Below, in pieces: positions 6,934 through 7,081 of a stretch of DNA of 7,081 bases; position 1 is the first letter of the stretch; each line of letters begins with the position of its first letter. The notes beneath the pieces were generated by a model. That model had not been told where the DNA came from and did not search any database. It saw nothing but the letters and a program-made list of their open reading frames with translations. Origin of the DNA: JAYUHK01 sp043767025 (lineage in GTDB: Bacteria; Bacteroidota; Bacteroidia; Chitinophagales; Saprospiraceae); NCBI GenBank assembly GCA_043767025.1, contig JAYUHK010000012.1:1-7081 (forward strand), read 5' to 3'. The position numbers and the translations under genes are program-made.

Positions 6934-6963
6934 TTGTTTTTTAGCAAAAAATATTTATCTTTG
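6934..6963 (+). promoter_or_regulatory. Strong Bacteroidota-type promoter facing right
   Basis: TTG at 6934-6936 is separated by exactly 19 nt from TATCTTTG at 6956-6963, a perfect match to the TAnnTTTG -7 element used by the Bacteroidota primary sigma factor, with its -33 TTG. The spacer contains T6 (6937-6942), AGC, A6 (6946-6951), which may bend the DNA. Initiation would fall near 6968-6972, inside the inverted repeat. It lies 40 nt beyond the last glycosyltransferase gene and drives something that starts past or near the right edge. Confidence 0.75.
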
Positions 6964-6965
6964 TG

Positions 6966-6988
6966 CTTATTGTAATCTTTACAATAAG
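6966..6988. repeat. Perfect 10-bp inverted repeat at the predicted transcription start
   Basis: CTTATTGTAA (6966-6975), spacer TCT, and TTACAATAAG (6979-6988) are exact reverse complements. The dyad begins 3 nt after the -7 element, so it would cover the transcription start. That is a classic place for a repressor operator. In RNA it would instead make a 10-bp, 3-nt-loop hairpin at the very 5' end of the message. It is not a good terminator because no T-run follows. Which role applies cannot be decided here. Confidence 0.6.
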
Positions 6989-7060
6989 GAATGAAGAGAA
7001 AATAAGGTACTGAATATTGTGACGCAGAATTTTGGGTCAAAACAAGGCAGATTTGAGGCG

Positions 7061-7075
7061 CGATGCCGTGCATCG
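7061..7075. repeat. Small GC-rich hairpin at the right edge
   Basis: CGATGC (7061-7066), loop CGT, and GCATCG (7070-7075) pair perfectly as a 6-bp stem. No T-run follows, so it is not a standard intrinsic terminator. It may belong to a longer palindromic repeat or to the 5' leader of the next gene, cut by the window edge. No convincing reading frame starts in 6894-7081: the ATG at 6991 gives four codons, and the GTG at 7019 gives nineteen. Confidence 0.35.
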
Positions 7076-7081
7076 TAACGA

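Noticed and set aside
6882..7073. Minus-strand 63-codon frame in the right-hand spacer
   Set aside because: It runs through a consensus + strand promoter and a perfect dyad, and its product shows no recognisable motif. It is most likely a chance frame, although it is the least overlapped of the shadow frames.

Overview
The window looks like a piece of a Bacteroidota chromosome. Three independent signs agree. The LamG protein ends in a gliding-motility/T9SS type B C-terminal domain (CHU_C), which is essentially confined to that phylum. A textbook Bacteroidota promoter (TTG-N19-TAnnTTTG) lies near the right edge. The genes also lack obvious Shine-Dalgarno sequences in front of their starts. The genus cannot be read from the sequence.

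Layout, all on the + strand. (1) Positions 1-119 are the 3' end of an unidentified gene. (2) Positions 120-242 are an AT-rich gap with a weak promoter-like motif and a 12-bp AT palindrome over the next start codon. (3) Positions 243-951 hold a two-gene HEPN/minimal-nucleotidyltransferase module of the HI0074/HI0073 (HepT/MntA-like, type VII toxin-antitoxin) kind, with genes overlapping by 8 nt and all expected catalytic motifs intact. (4) After 72 nt without a visible terminator, positions 1024-6893 form one closely packed run: a secreted LamG protein with a T9SS type B sorting domain, a Wzx-type flippase, a StrF-like glycosyltransferase-fold protein, an FkbM methyltransferase, a DUF5672 protein and a GT2 glycosyltransferase. 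Gaps or overlaps are 18, 2, -4, 49 and 18 nt. (5) Positions 6894-7081 contain no convincing gene. They carry a strong outward-facing promoter, a perfect 10-bp inverted repeat right at the expected transcription start, and a small GC-rich hairpin at the edge.

Run (4) reads as part of a surface-polysaccharide (O-antigen or exopolysaccharide) locus. The glycosyltransferases would assemble a lipid-linked repeat unit, the FkbM enzyme would methylate a sugar hydroxyl, and the flippase would move the unit across the inner membrane. No polymerase, chain-length regulator, initiating transferase or ligase is present here, so these must lie elsewhere. The LamG/T9SS protein heading the run is the unusual partner: an exported, potentially glycan-binding protein apparently co-expressed with glycan assembly. 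The DUF5672 gene is much more AT-rich than its neighbours and may have been inserted separately.

No tRNA, rRNA, CRISPR array, transposase or obvious pseudogene was seen. I did not find a clearly new multi-gene system. The best leads are the dyad at the right-hand promoter, the AT-rich DUF5672 insertion and the T9SS-LamG/flippase linkage.
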